Positions 51,644 through 60,265 of a stretch of DNA of 64,000 bases are shown here, one piece after another. How positions within the stretch are numbered: position 1 is the first letter of the stretch; every line of letters starts with the position of its first letter. The stretch spans positions 62,001-126,000 of the forward strand of contig JADJYW010000016.1 of the NCBI GenBank assembly GCA_016719605.1, written 5' to 3'. The notes beneath the pieces were generated by a model. That model was not told the DNA's origin, ran no database searches, and was given only the letters and a program-made list of their open reading frames with translations. The stretch is from Lewinellaceae bacterium (GTDB lineage: Bacteria > Bacteroidota > Bacteroidia > Chitinophagales > Saprospiraceae). The translations under genes were made by a program, and so were the position numbers.

Positions 51644-52441
51644 ATGCCGCACCATTTGCAACAATACGGTCTCATCGGTTACCCGCTCGGGCACTCCTTT
51701 TCGCAGCGTTATTTTTCGGAAAAATTCGCCCGCGAGGGCATTTCCGATTCCCGGTACGATCTTTTTCCCCTGCCCGACATCGGGGCGCTGCCCGAACTGC
51801 TGGAGGCCAATCCCGATCTCTGCGGCCTGAACGTAACCATCCCGCACAAAAAATCGGTACTGCCCTACCTGCACAAACTGGACGAAACCGCTCAGGCCGT
51901 GGGCGCCGTGAACGCCATCCGCATCCGAAACAACCAACTGACGGGTTTTAACACCGATGCCGTCGGTTTCCAGAAATCCCTGACGGCGTGGCTGACCGAA
52001 CAGGGCCGGATGCCCATGCCCGACAGCCCTTCCGAAGGTGTGCTGAAAACCGGATGGATGCGGGCCGTCATCCTCGGTACGGGGGGCGCCGCCGCCGCCG
52101 TAGCCTTCGTGCTGAAAAAAATGCAGATTGATTTTGTCTTCGTTTCGCGTACCCACAAGGGGCAAAACACCGTGTCTTACGAGGAATTGCACGGCCTGTT
52201 GCCCAACGAATTTACCCTGATCGTGCATGCCACACCGGCAGGTACCTACCCCGACTTGGACACCTGCCCGCCCGTCCCGTTTGATCTTCTCCACGAGCGA
52301 CATTTGGTCTTTGATTTGGTTTATAATCCTGCCGAAACGCTACTTTTGCGACGTGCCGGAGCCAGGGGCGCAGCGGTAAAAAACGGACTGGAAATGTTGC
52401 AGTTGCAAGCCGAAGCAGCCTGGGATGTCTGGACAAAATGA
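51644..52441 (+). CDS. aroE: Shikimate dehydrogenase
   Basis: NADPH-dependent reduction of 3-dehydroshikimate in aromatic amino-acid synthesis. The 265-residue protein shows the substrate site YGLIGYPLGHSFSQRYF, the NVTIPHKKSV motif with catalytic Lys, GAVNAIR, the GFNTDAVGF motif and the nucleotide loop LGTGGAAAAVAFVL. The final bases overlap the start of the proline dehydrogenase gene by four (ATGA), so they are translationally coupled. Confidence 0.95.
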   Translation: MPHHLQQYGLIGYPLGHSFSQRYFSEKFAREGISDSRYDLFPLPDIGALPELLEANPDLCGLNVTIPHKKSVLPYLHKLDETAQAVGAVNAIRIRNNQLTGFNTDAVGFQKSLTAWLTEQGRMPMPDSPSEGVLKTGWMRAVILGTGGAAAAVAFVLKKMQIDFVFVSRTHKGQNTVSYEELHGLLPNEFTLIVHATPAGTYPDLDTCPPVPFDLLHERHLVFDLVYNPAETLLLRRAGARGAAVKNGLEMLQLQAEAAWDVWTK

Positions 52442-53697
52442 CAAGCCCAACCATTCTACCTAACCATTTCAAGCCGGATTTGATGCGCACCGCACAGGAT
52501 CACCCAACCACAGAAAAGAAATCCCCCATTGTAGATTTCTCCAATACAGAAATTGCCTTTTCGCACCTCAGCAACGTAGAACTCAAAAAAACAGCCTGGC
52601 TGTTTCGCATGATGAGCCGGCCCTGGTTAGTCAAGTATGGTTCCGGGCCGACACTCTGGGCGGTGGAAAAAGGTCTGCCTTTTGTCGAGACGATCATTCG
52701 AAACACGGTTTTTACACAATTCGTCGGCGGTTCCACCTTGCTCGACAGCCAGCGGAACATCGAGCGGCTGGCAGCCCAAAACGTGCTCACGATCCTCGAC
52801 TACGGCGCCGAAGGCAAGGAGGCTGAACTCGATTTCAACCACACGATGAACGAAAATATCCGGGCTATTGACTTTGCTTCCCGCTCCCGACACATCCCCG
52901 TCGTGAGCACCAAAGTGACCGGTCTGGCCCGTTTCGGCTTGCTGGAGCGCATCCAAAACGCCAAAACACTCACCCGTGACGAACTGAACGAGTACCGCAA
53001 TGTGCTCAAACGGATAGACGCTATTTGCCACCATGCCGCCCGAAAAGGTGTGTCCGTGTTCATTGACGCCGAAGAAACCTGGATTCAGGACAGCATTGAC
53101 CACCTCGTGTGGCTCATGATGCGCCGCTACAATCGCGAGCGCGTTGTGGTGTACAACACTTTCCAGATGTACCGCAATGACCGGCTCAACTTTTTGATGG
53201 AAAGCTACGACCGCGCCCGTGCAGCGGGCTTTCTGCTCGGCGCCAAACTCGTGCGCGGCGCCTACATGGAAAAAGAGCGCCTGCGCGCCGCCGAAATGGG
53301 CTATCCCGATCCCATCAACCCCAACAAAAATACCGCCGACGACCACTACGACACCGGTATTCGCTTCTGCCTCGACCACATCGAGCACATCGCGCTGTGC
53401 AATGCCAGCCACAACGCCAACAGCGCCCTGCTCCAGGCCGAACTGATGGAGAAAAAAGGCATCCCGCGCGACCATCCGCACGCGCTGTTCAGCCAACTGT
53501 TTGGCATGAGCGACAACGTCACGTTCAACCTGGCCCGGGCGGGTTTCCGCGTAAGCAAGTATGTCCCCTACGGACAAGTACACGATGTGATTCCGTACCT
53601 CATCCGGCGCGCACAGGAAAATACCTCTGTTACCGGCGATGCCGGGCGCGAACTGATACTGATCCAAATGGAGATGAAGCGGCGGTTCGACCGGTAA
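52438..53697 (+). CDS. Proline dehydrogenase
   Basis: FAD-dependent oxidation of proline to pyrroline-5-carboxylate. The 419-residue monofunctional form has the PRODH barrel signatures LDYGAEGKE, ISTKVTGL-like VVSTKVTGLARFG, VFIDAEETWIQDSID, YNTFQMYRNDRL, LGAKLVRGAYMEKER and the final GFRVSKYVPYG. The extended N-terminus before ~residue 40 is less conserved. It is coupled to aroE by a four-base overlap, and the radical SAM gene starts three bases after its stop. The pairing of these functions looks accidental rather than a pathway. Confidence 0.92.
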   Translation: MTSPTILPNHFKPDLMRTAQDHPTTEKKSPIVDFSNTEIAFSHLSNVELKKTAWLFRMMSRPWLVKYGSGPTLWAVEKGLPFVETIIRNTVFTQFVGGSTLLDSQRNIERLAAQNVLTILDYGAEGKEAELDFNHTMNENIRAIDFASRSRHIPVVSTKVTGLARFGLLERIQNAKTLTRDELNEYRNVLKRIDAICHHAARKGVSVFIDAEETWIQDSIDHLVWLMMRRYNRERVVVYNTFQMYRNDRLNFLMESYDRARAAGFLLGAKLVRGAYMEKERLRAAEMGYPDPINPNKNTADDHYDTGIRFCLDHIEHIALCNASHNANSALLQAELMEKKGIPRDHPHALFSQLFGMSDNVTFNLARAGFRVSKYVPYGQVHDVIPYLIRRAQENTSVTGDAGRELILIQMEMKRRFDR

Positions 53698-53699
53698 AA

Positions 53700-54773
53700 A
53701 TGAAAGAAAACGAACCCTTTCTCCGTGGACGCGGCGCCCAGATCAATCCTTCCTCCAGGTACGAAAAAATCGTGCGCGGCGAACAACCCGTGGACTGGGC
53801 GTTGCACGAAGCCGACTGGGAGGACACCGACCTGCGCACCGAATACCTCGAAACACACCCCAAAACGATACTCAACCGGGTGGAAAGTCCCGACATACCC
53901 GGCGAATGGAGCATGAACCCCTACCAGGGCTGCGAACACGGCTGTGTGTATTGCTACGCCCGCAATACCCACCCGTACTGGGGCTTCAGCGCCGGACTGG
54001 ATTTTGAGCAAAAAATCCTCATCAAGCGCAACGCCGCCCAACTCCTGGAAAACGAATTTCAGAAAAAATCCTGGAAATCGGCGCCGGTCATGTTTGCCGG
54101 AAATACCGACGTGTACCAGCCCGCCGAGCGCCAATTCGGCATCACCCGCGCCTGTCTGGAGGTGTTCTGGAAATACCGGAACCCCGTGAGCGTCATCACC
54201 AAAAACAGCCTCATTCTGCGCGATCTGGATGTACTCAAACAACTCGCCTCGGAACGCCTCGTGCATGTTGCCGTCAGCGTCACCACCCTGAACGAGGAAC
54301 TGCGCCAGTTCCTCGAACCGCGTACTGCCACCGTAGCCCTGCGCCTCAAAACCATAGAAACGCTCACGGCCAACGGTATACCCACTTTTGCCATGCTGGC
54401 CCCCATCATACCCGGGCTGAACGAACACGAAATACTCGGCATGGCCAAGGCTGTCGCCGATCGCGGCGCCCTCGGCATCGGCTACACCATGGTGCGCCTC
54501 AACGGCGACATCGGTCCCATTTTCGAGGACTGGCTGCGTAAAACCATGCCCGACCGGGCCGACAAGGTGCTGAACAAAATCCGCGAAGCGCACGGCGGCA
54601 ACCTGCACGACCATCGGCCCGGCGTACGCATGCGCGGGGAGGGCAAGATCGCCGAGATCATCCGCGACCAGTTCCGGCTGGCGCGGGAAAAGTACTTTGC
54701 CGGCCGGAAAATGCCGGAGTACAACCTGGATTTGCACGACCTGCACAAATCGCCACAGATGCGGTTGTTTTAA
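53700..54773 (+). CDS. Radical SAM protein (PA0069/SplB-like family)
   Basis: A 357-residue radical SAM enzyme of the family often called 'PA0069'. The iron-sulphur site C-x3-C-x2-C is in QGCEHGCVYCYARNTH (residues ~78-85), preceded by SMNPY. The barrel continues with MFAGNTDVYQPAERQFGITR, VITKNSLILRD and the TLNEELRQFLEPR block typical of the group. The reaction is not known. The start ATG at 53700 directly follows the proline dehydrogenase stop, so it is in the same operon. Confidence 0.9.
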   Translation: MKENEPFLRGRGAQINPSSRYEKIVRGEQPVDWALHEADWEDTDLRTEYLETHPKTILNRVESPDIPGEWSMNPYQGCEHGCVYCYARNTHPYWGFSAGLDFEQKILIKRNAAQLLENEFQKKSWKSAPVMFAGNTDVYQPAERQFGITRACLEVFWKYRNPVSVITKNSLILRDLDVLKQLASERLVHVAVSVTTLNEELRQFLEPRTATVALRLKTIETLTANGIPTFAMLAPIIPGLNEHEILGMAKAVADRGALGIGYTMVRLNGDIGPIFEDWLRKTMPDRADKVLNKIREAHGGNLHDHRPGVRMRGEGKIAEIIRDQFRLAREKYFAGRKMPEYNLDLHDLHKSPQMRLF

Positions 54774-54788
54774 GAAGCAGGGATTGGA

Positions 54789-54917
54789 TTCCTGAGTAGT
54801 GGCAAATTTCGAGTGATGGAACACGGATTAAACGGATGCAGGCATGGATTTTTTAAATCCGTGAAAATGTGCCGCTCCGTTTAATCCGTGTTCCATCACT
54901 GAAATTTGCCTTCCTGA
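54789..54917. mobile_element. Shortened copy of the palindromic element, with 7-bp flanking repeat
   Basis: The left half (GTAGTGGCAAATTTCGAG from 54796) and the right half (…CACTGAAATTTGCC to 54910) match the ends of the 148-bp palindrome at 24011, but the arms are less perfect and the middle is changed. It is flanked by TTCCTGA at 54789-54795 and 54911-54917. It lies over the 3' end of the minus-strand FadH-like gene and supplies its last 27 codons. Confidence 0.8.
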
Positions 54918-57053
54918 AATATTACAATTTTTCAGGAAAACGGAGGTGCAGGCTGCAGCCACCAGCATCCCTTCCTCTATTGCCCGCTTGGCATCCAGCT
55001 CTGCGGCCAGTTTGGCGCCGCCAATGCGGTGCACACGCACGCCTGCCTGCTCGAGCGGCGCCAGCAGGCTGTGCTGTGGCTCTTGTCCGGCACAAATAAT
55101 CACGTTGTCCACCTCCAACACCTGCATGGCGCCGTTGGCGGTAAGGTGCAACCCGGCATCGTCAATTTTATGATACTGCACAGCACTCCACATGTGTACA
55201 CCGCGATTTTTGAGTGTCAGTCGGTGCGCCCAGCCAGTGGTTTTGCTGAGGTGTTCGCCAACCTTCCCCTTGGAGCGCTGCAACAGCCATACCTGCCGCG
55301 GAACAGGAAAATGCACGGGCTGCATGAGGCCGCCGCGGTTGGTTGACTGGTTGACTGGTTGACTGGTTGACTGGTTTGGTTGATTGGTTGGTGGACTGAT
55401 CGGCGGATAGGGGGAGGCAATGCCCCATTCCTGGCGGTAGTGGTCCAGCGGGTCGGCGGGTATGTCAGTCGGTTCGGTGAGGAACATGGCCACATCAAAA
55501 CCGATACCGCCCGCGCCGATGATGGCTACGCGTGGGCCGACGGGTTTACCGTGCAGCAGCACATCGGTGTACGACAGCACTCTGGGGTGTCCGATGCCTT
55601 CGATCGTCGGTGTGCGCGGTGCCACACCCGTAGCCAGCACAACCTCCCGGAAACCTTTTTCCAGCAATTCGGCGGCACTGACGCGGGTATTCAAATGCAG
55701 GTGCACGCCCGTTTTTTCGATCATTTTCCCGAAATACCGCAAGGTTTCGCAAAACTCTTCTTTGCCGGGGATACGCTTGGCCATGTTGAACTGCCCGCCG
55801 ATTTCGCTTGCGGACTCGTACAAATGTACTTCCAGGCCACGCGCCGCCAGTTCGGTGGCACACGACAATCCGGCGGGTCCGGCGCCTACTACGGCTATCC
55901 GGTTTTGAGTTTTGGGTTGTGAGTTTTGAGTTGGAAGCAGGGAAAGGGGTGGGTATTGGATTTCCCGACAGGCACGCGGGTTGACTAAGCATGAGGCTTC
56001 TTTGCCGGCAAAAACATGGTCGAGGCAAGCCTGATTGCAGGCAATGCAGGTGTTGATCTGGTCGGCACGTCCTTCGCTGGCTTTTTGGGCGAAATCGGGG
56101 TCGGCCAGAAAAGGGCGGGCCATACTCACCATATCGGCTTGTCCGGCAGCAAGAATTTCCTCGGCTTTTTCGGGGGTATTGATGCGGTTGGTGGCAATGA
56201 GCGGAATGTTTACTTCGCCGCGCAGGCGTTCGGTCACCCACGCGTAGGCGCCGCGCGGCACCAGCGTGGCAATGGTCGGAATACGCGCTTCGTGCCAGCC
56301 GATACCGGTGTTGATGATCGTAGCGCCGGCCTGTTCGATAGCCTTGGCCAGCGCAACCACTTCTTCCCAGGTGCTGCCTTCCTCTACGAGGTCGAGCATG
56401 GAAATACGAAAAATAACGATGAAGTCCGGGCCGGTTTTTTCGCGCACGGCGCGCATGATTTCCAGCGGAAAACGGATACGGTTTTCAAACGGGCCGCCCC
56501 AATCGTCCGTACGTTTGTTGGTGCGCGGCACGATGAACTGGTTGATGAGGTAGCCCTCGCTGCCCATGATTTCCACACCGTCGTAGCCGGCTTCGCGGGC
56601 CAGGGTAGCGGTATTGGAAAAATCGCGGATGGTGGCGCGGATGAGTCGCGGCGACATTTCCCAGGGGCGAAAAGGCGAAATACGCGTTCGGATCGGGCTG
56701 GGCGCCACCAGCATCGGGTGCATGCCGTAGCGACCGGCGTGCAGGATTTGCAAAGCAATTTTGCCGCCCGCATCGTGCACTGTTTCGGGCACAACGCGGT
56801 GTTTTCGGGCCTCGGCGCCGGTGCTCAGTTTGGCGCCGAATGGCGCCAGCCAGCCCTGCCGGTTGGGGGCTACGCCTCCGGTGACCATCAGCCCGACACC
56901 TCCGCGGGCACGCGCGGCAAAGTAGTCCGCCAGACGGTCCAGCGTTTTGTGTTCCTCCAGGCCCGTGTGCATGGAACCCATAAGGATGCGGTTGGGCAGG
57001 GTAGTGAAACCGAGGTCGAGCGGAGCGAACAGGTGGGGGTAATGCTGATGCAT
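54828..57053 (-). CDS. FadH-like NADH:flavin oxidoreductase / 2,4-dienoyl-CoA reductase
   Basis: A 741-residue iron-sulphur flavoprotein. The N-terminal old-yellow-enzyme barrel (to ~residue 340) has NRILMGSMHTGLEE, LQILHAGRYG and RPFLADPDFAQKASEGR. It is followed by the cluster cysteines in CIACNQACLDHVF and SCLVNPRA, the FAD loop AVVGAGPAGLSCA near 388, and a second dinucleotide loop AIIGAGGIGFD near 500. Two linkers contain simple-repeat words found elsewhere in intergenic DNA: TQNSQPKTQNR before the FAD loop, and a Thr/Asn/Gln/Pro/Ser run near residue 540. The last 27 residues (from RQISVMEHG) are encoded by an inserted palindromic element and are not family sequence. Confidence 0.88.
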   Translation of the reverse strand: MHQHYPHLFAPLDLGFTTLPNRILMGSMHTGLEEHKTLDRLADYFAARARGGVGLMVTGGVAPNRQGWLAPFGAKLSTGAEARKHRVVPETVHDAGGKIALQILHAGRYGMHPMLVAPSPIRTRISPFRPWEMSPRLIRATIRDFSNTATLAREAGYDGVEIMGSEGYLINQFIVPRTNKRTDDWGGPFENRIRFPLEIMRAVREKTGPDFIVIFRISMLDLVEEGSTWEEVVALAKAIEQAGATIINTGIGWHEARIPTIATLVPRGAYAWVTERLRGEVNIPLIATNRINTPEKAEEILAAGQADMVSMARPFLADPDFAQKASEGRADQINTCIACNQACLDHVFAGKEASCLVNPRACREIQYPPLSLLPTQNSQPKTQNRIAVVGAGPAGLSCATELAARGLEVHLYESASEIGGQFNMAKRIPGKEEFCETLRYFGKMIEKTGVHLHLNTRVSAAELLEKGFREVVLATGVAPRTPTIEGIGHPRVLSYTDVLLHGKPVGPRVAIIGAGGIGFDVAMFLTEPTDIPADPLDHYRQEWGIASPYPPISPPTNQPNQSTSQPVNQSTNRGGLMQPVHFPVPRQVWLLQRSKGKVGEHLSKTTGWAHRLTLKNRGVHMWSAVQYHKIDDAGLHLTANGAMQVLEVDNVIICAGQEPQHSLLAPLEQAGVRVHRIGGAKLAAELDAKRAIEEGMLVAAACTSVFLKNCNISGRQISVMEHGLNGAAHFHGFKKSMPASV
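55338..55393. repeat. GGTTGACT word repeat inside the FadH-like gene
   Basis: Several tandem GGTTGACT words followed by GGTTTGGTTGATTGGTTGG lie in frame in the coding sequence and give a Gln/Pro/Ser/Thr/Asn-rich linker. The complementary words CAACCAGTCAAC occur between araD and the symporter (20810-20855). Confidence 0.8.
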
Positions 57054-57064
57054 GCGGGAGGTCG

Positions 57065-57545
57065 TTATTTGAAAACCTCCGTGAGGTCAATTTCAATGCC
57101 CAAAACCTTGTCGTTCAGCGTTTCGGTGCGGGAGTACAGATCGTAGTCGTTCGGGTTGCGAAATACATACACGGATTTCAGGTCGGGCAGCACCAGCCAA
57201 TAGGATTGCACGCCTGTGGCGAAATACCTTGCGCTTGATCTCCAGTTCCTCGTGGCTTTGTGTCGGGGAAAGGATTTCCACCACACCGAGCGGGATTTCG
57301 GACATCTTAATCTCCTCCTCACCGTACTCCATTGGGCGGTAAATGGCCAAATCGGGGATTCGATCCCGGAGAGGGAATTTGATGCTGATTTCAGACAACA
57401 CTCTGAATTTATCTCCGTATATCAACCGGATGAGAAAATTGATATTTCCCTGAATGATGGCGTGATGTTTACTTGGCATGGGCTTTTCGCGTTCTATTTC
57501 GTAAGTATTGGCCGCCGTTTCGACTAATTCCTCGGTGTAGAGCAT
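57065..57545 (-). pseudogene. Uma2-family (DUF820) endonuclease-like gene, frameshifted
   Basis: The N-terminal part (57545 to ~57230) reads KPMPSKHHAIIQGNINFLIRLI, PDLAIYRP and LGVVEILSPTQSHEELEIKRK, matching the Uma2 restriction-endonuclease-like family. The C-terminal part continues in another frame with YFATGVQSYWLVLPDLKSVYVF. The junction lies at about 57226-57232 and needs one indel. Repaired, the protein would be ~160 residues, somewhat short for the family. Uma2 genes are common, often in many copies, and of unknown role. It may be a true pseudogene or a sequence error. Confidence 0.75.
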
Positions 57546-57586
57546 ACGTCGTGTTTTTATTGCAAAAGTAAACGATTCTGCGGGCT

Positions 57587-57746
57587 GTCAAAACCCGAAA
57601 TTCAAGCGCGACAGGATGGTTCCTCCAACCAGAAACCTTCCAACCTTCCAACCAGAAACCTTCCAACCAGAAACCTTCCAACCTTCCAACCAGAAACCTT
57701 CCAACCAGAAACGTCAAAACCCGAAATTCAAGCGCGACAGGATGGT
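57587..57746. repeat. AAGGTTRG-word array, copy 5, between 34-bp direct repeats
   Basis: An exact 34-base segment occurs at 57587-57620 and again at 57713-57746. The 92 bases between them are AACCAGAAACC / AACCTTCC words of the same family as copies 1-4, here without the complementary arm. The right-hand 34-mer is the 3' end of the haloperoxidase-like gene (LSRLNFGF and stop), so the left one is a duplicate of that gene end. Confidence 0.9.
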
Positions 57747-59066
57747 ATTGGCTACACATTGCCCGGTTTTTTGCCCTTCCACACAGGCGCGCGGGAAATG
57801 CACGCCGCCGAGGATTTGGCCGAGCACGGCATCGTTGCCCGCCTGGGTGAGCGATCCAAAGGTGCGTTCCGGCAGTACAAACGGGCCACCATCCGGGGTA
57901 AACAAGGGGCTACCCAGATGCGTGGGGTCCACAAAACCGATATCGCCAAATGCGCGGATCAGCATCGTCGGGCAGGCGCCGCCGAGGACGGCCGCCTCGG
58001 ACGTGTAGTCGGGCGACGGCGGGGTGTGGAGCAGCGGGGTCCAGGTTGGGTCTATCTGTTCGCGGATATAGGTGACGGGGCGCAGCAGGAAGTATTTGTA
58101 CTTGAGAAACCACGCCGAGGAATAGCCGTCGGCGGCGGCAAAACTCACGAGGCAGTAGGTTTTGGCGCACTCGGCGAGGTTGCTGCCTTCGCGCTCGAGC
58201 AGGTGTCGGGCGATGCGCATCCAGTGGCCTGCGGAGGTACTGGTGCGGCCTGTGCCGTTTTCCCAATGGTAAGCAATAGCCTTGTTCGTGGGGGTACGCT
58301 CTATGTCGTACACGGTTTTGGCCTCGGCGTAGAAATCGCCGCCGGGGTCTACCGACCAGGGCAACGGCGGCGGCGGCTCGCAGGTTTGGGCATTGTCCAG
58401 CACAAACGTGCGCACGGTACCCCAGAGGGGTTCCACGGGCGCTTGCCCGAGGGTGGCGGGGTCCCAGTACCAGGGGTGTTCGGCGTCGCGGAGCGGGAAC
58501 ACGGGCACGATGTTCCGGATCACGTCGCGCCCGTCCTTGCGGATACGATCCACGATGCGGGCGCCGATGCGGGCGCCGAGGTCTTTGGAATCCTGGCGCA
58601 CTTGTTCGCTCAGACCTTTTTGCAGCATCAGGTCTTCCTGCACGGCAGCGAGCACATCCACCTCGCTGCGTTGCGTATTGCTGATACCCTCGACGAGGTG
58701 CGGGAAGACGGTGCGCATGGCGGTACACAGCACGATTCCCCAGTCGTAGGCCTTGTCTTCGTCAAAGGCAGGTGCGGTGTAGTCGTTGATCTGGCCGCTC
58801 ATACTACGGCCGTTTTCAATACCGCGGCACACGGATTCCCAGGTGGTGAGGCCGAGGTAACCAAATACCCGTGCGGCTTGCGGGCCGTGCAGGTTGTTGG
58901 CGCGGATCATCTGGTCGGCCAGTTTGATCCATTCATGCGCGAGTTGACCGTCGTATCGGGTGGTCTTGTAGGTGAGTGCGCGGGCAGACGGATCGTCGTC
59001 GGCTTTGTCGCAGCCAAAAGGTATTGCCCCAAGGCACAGGAGCAGGAGCGTAGCAATTTTTTTCAT
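57714..59066 (-). CDS. Vanadium haloperoxidase / PAP2-like lipoprotein, altered active site
   Basis: A 450-residue envelope lipoprotein (signal GAIPFGCDK) with the all-helical PAP2/vanadium-haloperoxidase fold. The first phosphate/vanadate-binding motif is intact as KYKYFLLRPVTYI (about residue 320). The second, normally ...Y-P-S-G-H, reads PDYTSEAAVLGGA, so the glycine and catalytic histidine appear replaced. The third region VHFPRACVEGQKTGQCVA keeps His and Arg-like positions. The protein may be a non-catalytic member or may act differently. The ATG at 59066 gives a good lipoprotein signal; the longer frame upstream was rejected. Confidence 0.75.
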   Translation of the reverse strand: MKKIATLLLLCLGAIPFGCDKADDDPSARALTYKTTRYDGQLAHEWIKLADQMIRANNLHGPQAARVFGYLGLTTWESVCRGIENGRSMSGQINDYTAPAFDEDKAYDWGIVLCTAMRTVFPHLVEGISNTQRSEVDVLAAVQEDLMLQKGLSEQVRQDSKDLGARIGARIVDRIRKDGRDVIRNIVPVFPLRDAEHPWYWDPATLGQAPVEPLWGTVRTFVLDNAQTCEPPPPLPWSVDPGGDFYAEAKTVYDIERTPTNKAIAYHWENGTGRTSTSAGHWMRIARHLLEREGSNLAECAKTYCLVSFAAADGYSSAWFLKYKYFLLRPVTYIREQIDPTWTPLLHTPPSPDYTSEAAVLGGACPTMLIRAFGDIGFVDPTHLGSPLFTPDGGPFVLPERTFGSLTQAGNDAVLGQILGGVHFPRACVEGQKTGQCVANTILSRLNFGF

Positions 59067-59228
59067 CGTTTTGTAATCAGTTGAAGGACGCTGCGCCGTG
59101 CGCGTGGCCCCCGGAATGGGAAGAATGCGGATGGAGAGACAAACTATCTTAACAAGAATTTTGCCAACCCGAAAAGGGTAGATACACAGGGCGCTTTGTC
59201 GGATACCTGACAAGCGCGTAATCGGCTG

Positions 59229-59261
59229 CAAAAGTAGGGCAAGAAACCTTGGAAAGGGCAA
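59229..59261 (-). promoter_or_regulatory. Promoter of haloperoxidase-like gene
   Basis: On the minus strand TTG (59261-59259), a 22-base spacer and TACTTTTG (59236-59229) match the Bacteroidota promoter. The leader to the ATG at 59066 would be about 155 bases. Confidence 0.5.
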
Positions 59262-59333
59262 TTTGGCCGACACTTCGGGCCTGAGTTTGGTATAAAAATT
59301 GCCGCCGCATCTGTTACTTTATTGCACAAAAAT

Positions 59334-60011
59334 ATGACTAATCCAGCCGTAAAATCTCTGAACATTCTTATTGCCGACGCTCATCCTATCTTCGTGGAGG
59401 GGCTGCGCAACGTCTTGGCGGTTCCGTCGGGCAGGTTTTTGTTCCAGCTCAAAGGTGTCGTGCAAAACCCGCCCGGCATCGGAGAAATGCTCGGCAGGAC
59501 ACCGATTGATTTGCTGTTGATGGACATGAACCTCTCCGACAGTGAGGGGCTGGGCCAGTTGCCTATGCTGAAAAAGAGCTACCCGCATCTGCGCATTCTA
59601 CTATTTACCTCTACCGATGACCCGCGCCTGATCAAAGCCGCCTTTCGCGCCGGCGCCGATGGCCTCTTGCTGAATTCCACATCCCGGGACGAATTGTTTC
59701 GTGCGGTGGATGAAGTTATGGTAGGTAAAACATTTTTGGGTAAAGGCGTGACCCTCACCGACAGCATCCCGGGCATGGGGATGGATGCCACGCAGCCCGA
59801 AAGCCGCTTCGCGCGCAAATACGGACTCACCCGCCGCGAGATCGAGGTCATGCAGTACATCGGTCAGGTGATGAACAACAAGGATATTGCCGAGAAACTG
59901 TACATCAGCGATCAGACGGTCAGCGTGCACCGGAAAAATATCATGCGCAAGTTGCGGGTCAACAACACCGCCAGCCTGATCAAAATCGCTTTCGAGAACC
60001 ACCTCGTGTAA
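59334..60011 (+). CDS. NarL/LuxR-family response regulator
   Basis: A 225-residue two-component regulator. The receiver has LIADAHPIFVEGLRN and the phospho-acceptor Asp64 in LLLMDMNLSDSEG. The C-terminal LuxR helix-turn-helix (about 160-220) reads LTRREIEVMQYIGQ, NKDIAEKLYISDQTVSVHRKNI (two quoted pieces) and LRVNNTASLIKIA. The first aspartate pair of the acidic pocket is D-A rather than D-D. No histidine kinase lies next to it. The start at 59334 is the first ATG that fits. A terminator follows at 60056. Confidence 0.92.
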   Translation: MTNPAVKSLNILIADAHPIFVEGLRNVLAVPSGRFLFQLKGVVQNPPGIGEMLGRTPIDLLLMDMNLSDSEGLGQLPMLKKSYPHLRILLFTSTDDPRLIKAAFRAGADGLLLNSTSRDELFRAVDEVMVGKTFLGKGVTLTDSIPGMGMDATQPESRFARKYGLTRREIEVMQYIGQVMNNKDIAEKLYISDQTVSVHRKNIMRKLRVNNTASLIKIAFENHLV

Positions 60012-60055
60012 AATTATCAAGACGGAACAAAACCGGCCCGAATAACGCCGCTAAA

Positions 60056-60084
60056 AAAAATCGCACCACCCCAGTGCGGTTTTT
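60056..60084 (+). terminator. Intrinsic terminator after the NarL-type regulator
   Basis: The stem AAAATCGCAC / GTGCGGTTTT with a 7-base loop (CACCCCA) ends in a T-run at 60080-60084. It separates the regulator from the large surface-protein gene. Confidence 0.75.
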
Positions 60085-60142
60085 GGCATTTGAGGCATTG
60101 TTTTTGCAAAGACTGAATTTGCCTGGCAAATTGAGCCAATGC

Positions 60143-60173
60143 TTTGTCCCCAAAAAATGCTTTTGTTCCTTTG
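60143..60173 (+). promoter_or_regulatory. Possible promoter of the large surface protein
   Basis: TTTG (60143-60146), a 19-base spacer and TTCCTTTG (60166-60173) match the promoter with one mismatch in the -7 box. The leader would be about 85 bases. Confidence 0.4.
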
Positions 60174-60265
60174 CACACGCAAAAACACGCCACAAAAACC
60201 CCGACGCATCGTAATCCGTTTTTTCTTCAAAATATCTGTTCATTAAACAACTTCATCCTAATCAC

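Noticed and set aside
57587..57746. 34-bp direct repeats as phage attachment sites
   Set aside because: Only 92 bases of word array lie between them, with no integrase or tRNA gene.
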